From Acephala macrosclerotiorum (Eukaryota > Ascomycota > Leotiomycetes > Helotiales > Mollisiaceae): a DNA stretch of 22,476 nucleotides. Location of the stretch: positions 1-22,476 of the forward strand of contig MU119741.1 in the NCBI GenBank assembly GCA_014904845.1, in the 5' to 3' direction. The notes under the pieces are model-generated. The model was not told the DNA's origin, made no database searches, and was given only the letters and a program-made list of their open reading frames with translations. Below, piece after piece: positions 19,249 through 22,476 of the stretch; position 1 is the stretch's first letter, and each line of letters opens with the position of its first letter. Both the position numbers and the translations under genes were made by a program.

Positions 19249-20448
19249 TCATAAACCTATTTTCACAGCTTCTGTTTCAATAGCTGCCCTCTTCTGCTCA
19301 TGCTCAACCAATAATTTGTTCTTCTCCTCATTATATGATAACTTTTCCTTCGCAGAAAGCTCTTTGGTTGTTCCATCACAATCGACATCGTGCCAAGTTT
19401 CCCAGAACTCAATCAGATCCCAACTCATGCTGTCTTCTGTCACATCTCGCCATTCCTCGAATTCTTCGTAATCTAGAAAAAAGTCAATATCTGAAAGCCA
19501 CCAATCACATAAACTAGTGTCGATTCCATCATCCAGCTCGCAAAAAAATTCGAAGTCAACTATTTCAGTATGCCCATGCGCATAATTAAGCCTAACCACG
19601 TCGTCATCCACAATATTCGCCCGTACACAATCATAGAAAAGCTGGTGAGAGACCCAGTTCAGGGGGGCTCTGACCCCAAACTTTCGTGCAAAGAAACCTA
19701 GGGTGACGCCGATTTCCCAGGGGCCATGTCGTTGGAGTTCTCTCGCGGTATAGCGTCGTACTTCCGTAGTGGACGGTTGTAAAAAGCAATGCTCTTGAAG
19801 CTCACGCTTCATTAAGGTCTGCAAGGAGACCTCATGTAGCACATACTTCTCGGGTATAGCCCACTCAAAAACGACCTCGTGAGAAAATAAATTGGGTTCC
19901 AAGAGTTCGCATTTTTCTGCCAACTCTTTTGCGGAATGGATTCGAGTAGCAGTTTCATTTACGGTGGGTAAGACTCCTATGAAAGCGATCCAAATGTCTA
20001 CTGACGACTCGCCATCCTTATAGTGCTTGTCAAAAGCACGCTTCAAAGCGTCGACGATGCGATCACTACCTGACACCAAGGCCGTGGGCTCTCGATTCCA
20101 TTTGTTGGCATGATTTCGGAACTCTTCAAGGAGGGCTGTGTCGAATAATGGATCACCTTTCGGCGCCTTAGCGGAGACGAATTGCCCAGCACTGCTTTTG
20201 GAGTATGCTCGAGTATATATCGTGTGATTAGCCATGGCTCGGCTACCAGGCGCATCACAAGGAGCATCCAAGCTCTTGTACTCCAGGTCCTTGCAGGCGT
20301 TCGACACACAACCTGCTCGATTGAGGACTACAGATGATAACTTTCGTGGTGAAGAAAGAACTAGTGGCCACAGCAGACTCGGCATCGGATGCGATATTGG
20401 CTGTCTGGTCATCAGTGGGTCATCAGTGGGTCCTTGGTCACCTTGCAA
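19249..20448 (-). CDS. Hypothetical protein, possible DUF7587/ADP-ribosyltransferase-fold member
   Basis: This is an intact 399-codon frame. Residues 76-215 give the order seen in fungal DUF7587 proteins, which are thought to share the ADP-ribosyltransferase fold: IYTRAYS (Arg80), then a Ser-containing strand and helix (TALVSGSDRIVDALKRAF), a central strand (DIWIAFIGV), and a Glu-containing strand (HEVVFEWAIP, Glu191/Glu195). This Arg-Ser-Glu order resembles the R-S-E triad, but activity is unproven and the match is from memory of the family pattern. Residues 225-345 are a second region rich in Trp and acidic residues (WWLSDIDFFLDYEEFEEW). Residues 362-396 form a charged helix. The frame begins at 20448, but ATG 20235 (residue 72) lies just before the conserved-looking part and the upstream part runs over a tandem repeat, so the true start is uncertain. 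There is no signal peptide. The 3' end may continue in a spliced exon. The gene sits alone between two A+T blocks yet has no stop or frameshift. Confidence 0.65.
   Translation of the reverse strand: MQGDQGPTDDPLMTRQPISHPMPSLLWPLVLSSPRKLSSVVLNRAGCVSNACKDLEYKSLDAPCDAPGSRAMANHTIYTRAYSKSSAGQFVSAKAPKGDPLFDTALLEEFRNHANKWNREPTALVSGSDRIVDALKRAFDKHYKDGESSVDIWIAFIGVLPTVNETATRIHSAKELAEKCELLEPNLFSHEVVFEWAIPEKYVLHEVSLQTLMKRELQEHCFLQPSTTEVRRYTARELQRHGPWEIGVTLGFFARKFGVRAPLNWVSHQLFYDCVRANIVDDDVVRLNYAHGHTEIVDFEFFCELDDGIDTSLCDWWLSDIDFFLDYEEFEEWRDVTEDSMSWDLIEFWETWHDVDCDGTTKELSAKEKLSYNEEKNKLLVEHEQKRAAIETEAVKIGL
20409..20430. repeat. 11-bp tandem duplication
   Basis: TCATCAGTGGG occurs twice in a row. It falls at the extreme 5' end of the 399-codon frame on the minus strand, which argues that the first residues of that frame may be untranslated leader. 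Confidence 0.85.
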
Positions 20449-20624
20449 CTTACTGTTGATTATGTTTTAGGTCAGCTCATGTGTTGAGACTGCCAGATTT
20501 GATGCCATCGTAGTCGATGGTGGTTGATGGGATGATGCCAGGATTTGACCTGCCTCATTCTCGGCTTCGGTATAATGTATGTCCGATCATCAAGTGATAT
20601 CGAAACAAAAAATGTTCGTGCGTT

Positions 20625-21235
20625 CGGAATTTAATTTAAATAAAGATTATTAATAATAAATTCGATTATAATTATTATATTATATATTTTTAAAATTAAA
20701 TCGTTTTTAATAAAATTATAATATATTTAAATTTTTAATTTAAATTTTTTATTTTTTATTATAATTAAAAATAATTTTTTCGTTTTTTTTTTTTAAAAAA
20801 AAAATTTATTTAATGATTTATTAAATAAATTAATAATAAATATTTTATTATAATAATTTTATAAAAATAAAAATTAATAAAATAAATATAATTTAAAAAA
20901 ATATAAAAATATTTTTATTATTATTTATTTAATTTAAAAATTAATATTATTTTTTAATAATTATAATTATATTATTATAAAAAAATATTTTAAAAAATTT
21001 AAATTTATAATCATTTTATAATTATTAAATTTTTTATTTTTTATAATATATATTAAATAAAAAATTTCGTTTATTATTAATTTAATAAATATAATTAAAA
21101 TTATTTTATATTTTTATTTTATTTAATTTTTTATAAAATTCGATAATCGTTTTTTCGTTTTTTTACAATTTAATTTTACTTATATCCAATTTTAAATCGA
21201 TTTTATAACGGAATTATATTTCGATAAAAGTTTTA
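20625..21235. other. Third A+T block, probable RIP-degraded repeat
   Basis: It is almost pure A+T with stops in all frames, like 1-4350 and 18301-18775. Together with the block at 18301-18775 it isolates the 399-aa gene as a normal-GC island of about 1.85 kb. Confidence 0.7.
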
Positions 21236-21921
21236 AACTTGGGATTATCAAAGCGGATCAATTTTAATACAATTGTAATAAGATTTGGATCTCTTTCAAA
21301 CTCTTAAATCCAGGCGCCGAGAGATCCGATACGAGCTGGGCGGTCGAGCGTTGCATCTTAAAGTATATAAGTGGCAATACGTATTTAGGAGGACGACTAG
21401 GCCAGTGTATTATGTTTTGGACACGTATGGCTACAATGCTTTTCGTGTTTGGCATGATTAGTTGCGGGAACTTAGGCGTTCGCCAAGAGTAGATAAACGG
21501 TCTCGCGATGGGCGGTGCTATCGATATTATCCGTCGAGTTGGATCTAGGTCGGTCCAAAGCTCGTGAATTGTCGGAAGACTCTGGAGGGAGAAATCCAAA
21601 ACCGCCCAATTATTTGAACGTCTGTTGAACACGGGATGGAGAAATTTGTTTTCGACCAATTATAAACCCTGCTGTACTTTGCGCCCTGCTCTACTGAAGT
21701 CACAGGACACGGTTGTGGCGCTCTGCACTGTTGTGTTGGCAACTATCAAACCCGGACGCTTTGAAATCTTCTATATGATGCCCTTTCCAAACTGAAATCA
21801 ACAAAAAGACTTTCATATTCGAGGCCTGGGTCATTAGCCCTTTTTGATCTCGAAATTTTGTACACTCTGAGCTGTACGGTTGCTCGTTGCTGTCGCCTTG
21901 TATAATCGAACTATACCCAAA
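21236..21921. other. Upstream region of the interrupted membrane-protein gene
   Basis: This is normal-GC DNA with a TATAAACC sequence near 21661 on the plus strand and a pyrimidine-rich stretch before the ATG at 21922, consistent with promoter and 5' leader. A 131-codon minus-strand frame (21264-21659) is open and Pro/Ile-rich but shows no family motif. It could be a small gene or chance. Confidence 0.35.
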
Positions 21922-22143
21922 ATGCCTCCCTTTGGGCTATCATCAATTTTCGCAGCCTCGTCTGAAGCACTTCTGAATGCTCGTCATCTTAACACAACAT
22001 CTCCCGTCACAGTCTCAGACTATCTGGTGGCCCAATGGGAGAATCCTAGCGAAATTATTGCTATATTGTTGCTCTGGGGCCCGGAAACTATCCAAGGAGC
22101 TGTAGCAGCGCTGGCTGGAAGAAGAATCACACCAGCGAGGCGG
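21922..22143 (+). pseudogene. 5' part of a fungal membrane-protein gene cut by a transposon
   Basis: ATG 21922 opens a frame reading MPPFGLSSIFAASSEALL, then TVSDYLVAQWENPSEI, a hydrophobic helix IIAILLLWGP, and AVAALAGRRITP. Pezizomycotina have a conserved hypothetical membrane protein with this N-terminal pattern, which normally continues after ITP into a further membrane-spanning region. That identification is from memory. Here the frame continues after ITP into unrelated Arg/Lys-rich sequence and reaches the 3' end of a minus-strand transposase, so the gene is almost certainly interrupted near 22130-22145. The exact junction cannot be fixed because the other end of the transposon is outside the window. 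The function of the family is unknown to me. Confidence 0.5.
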
Positions 22144-22476
22144 ATAAAATTTATGACCGTGAAACTAACGTTGCTATGCCAATTTAGGCTACAAAAACAA
22201 CCTTTCCTACCCATCAAAATGAGGTTATATCTCCATCTCTATCAATACACTCGCTCACAGCTTCTACCATCTTCTCAATCTCCTTATTGATGTCCTGCAC
22301 AGTGATCTTCTCCCACTCCTCTTCAATATAGCGCCTTAAATCAGCCTGATTAGTAGGCTTCCTCTTCTTGACTCGTTGCTTGAATTTGCGCCAGATCCTC
22401 TCAATAGGATTGAGGTCTGGAGAGTTAGCAGGGTGCCTAGGCTTCAATTGCTTGATCTTATGCTCATTCTTGAAGT
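22144..22476 (-). mobile_element. 3' end of a Tc1/mariner-type transposon (partial)
   Basis: The C-terminus of a DDE transposase on the minus strand enters from the window edge and stops at 22214. The following 70 bases towards 22144 should hold the 3' non-coding part and terminal inverted repeat. The terminal repeat and TA target duplication cannot be confirmed without the other end. Confidence 0.6.
22214..22476 (-). CDS. Tc1/mariner superfamily transposase, C-terminal fragment
   Basis: The frame is open to the window edge, so only about the last 87 residues are visible. The fragment contains HPANSPDLNPIERIW, the signature around the last catalytic acidic residue (the Glu of NPIE) of DDE_3-type Tc1/mariner transposases, which cut and paste DNA in the nucleus. 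After it comes a Lys/Arg-rich stretch (KFKQRVKKRKP) and an amphipathic helix (EEEWEKITVQDINKEIEKM), ending DITSF. No stop or frameshift is visible, so the copy may be young. The presence of Glu rather than Asp separates it from the Fot1/pogo group. The first two catalytic Asp residues lie outside the window. Confidence 0.85.
   Translation of the reverse strand, partial: FKNEHKIKQLKPRHPANSPDLNPIERIWRKFKQRVKKRKPTNQADLRRYIEEEWEKITVQDINKEIEKMVEAVSECIDRDGDITSF

Noticed and set aside
1..22476. tRNA, rRNA, CRISPR array or bacterial-type operon
   Set aside because: No T-loop/acceptor pairing, rRNA signature or regularly spaced repeats with unique spacers were seen, and gene structure is eukaryotic.

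Overview
The window looks like filamentous ascomycete (Pezizomycotina) nuclear DNA. The evidence is short GT-AG introns of about 46-54 nt with CTAAC/CTGAC-like branch sites, a fungal highly reducing polyketide synthase (HR-PKS), and alternation of normal-GC DNA with almost pure A+T blocks of the kind left by repeat-induced point mutation (RIP). The genus cannot be told from the sequence.

Layout. (1) 1-~4350: A+T block without coding sequence. (2) ~4350-5540: unassigned DNA ending in a TATA box. (3) 5543-~11690, plus strand: a dead HR-PKS gene readable as KS-AT-DH-(pseudoKR)-ER-KR, with no methyltransferase and no ACP. It is broken by in-frame stops, about ten frameshifts, an internal deletion between KS and AT, and loss of catalytic or cofactor-binding residues in most domains. 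Several introns are still well formed. (4) 12175-12697, plus: broken gene for a small protein with a signal peptide. (5) 13485-14381, minus: intact 298-aa ORF with a weak resemblance to the IFI6/IFI27 (ISG12) family. (6) 15311-15550: a 240-bp palindrome-rich element with CAG...CTG ends, flanked by a perfect 8-bp duplication, so a hAT-type MITE. (7) 15559-~18300: about 2.7 kb with no convincing gene. (8) ~18300-18775: second A+T block. (9) 19249-20448, minus: intact 399-aa ORF, possibly continuing past an intron that contains a T33 tract, tentatively like fungal DUF7587/ADP-ribosyltransferase-fold proteins. (10) ~20625-21235: third A+T block. (11) 21922-~22143, plus: 5' part of a membrane-protein gene, cut by (12) the 3' end of a Tc1/mariner-type transposon whose transposase C-terminus (minus strand) runs off the window.

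No working pathway is visible. The window is best read as a transposon-rich accessory compartment where a former secondary-metabolite locus has decayed. Many PKS lesions are C-to-T or G-to-A changes in CpA/TpG context, which fits RIP or RIP leakage. The only protein genes that look intact are the two minus-strand ORFs, and neither has an assured function.
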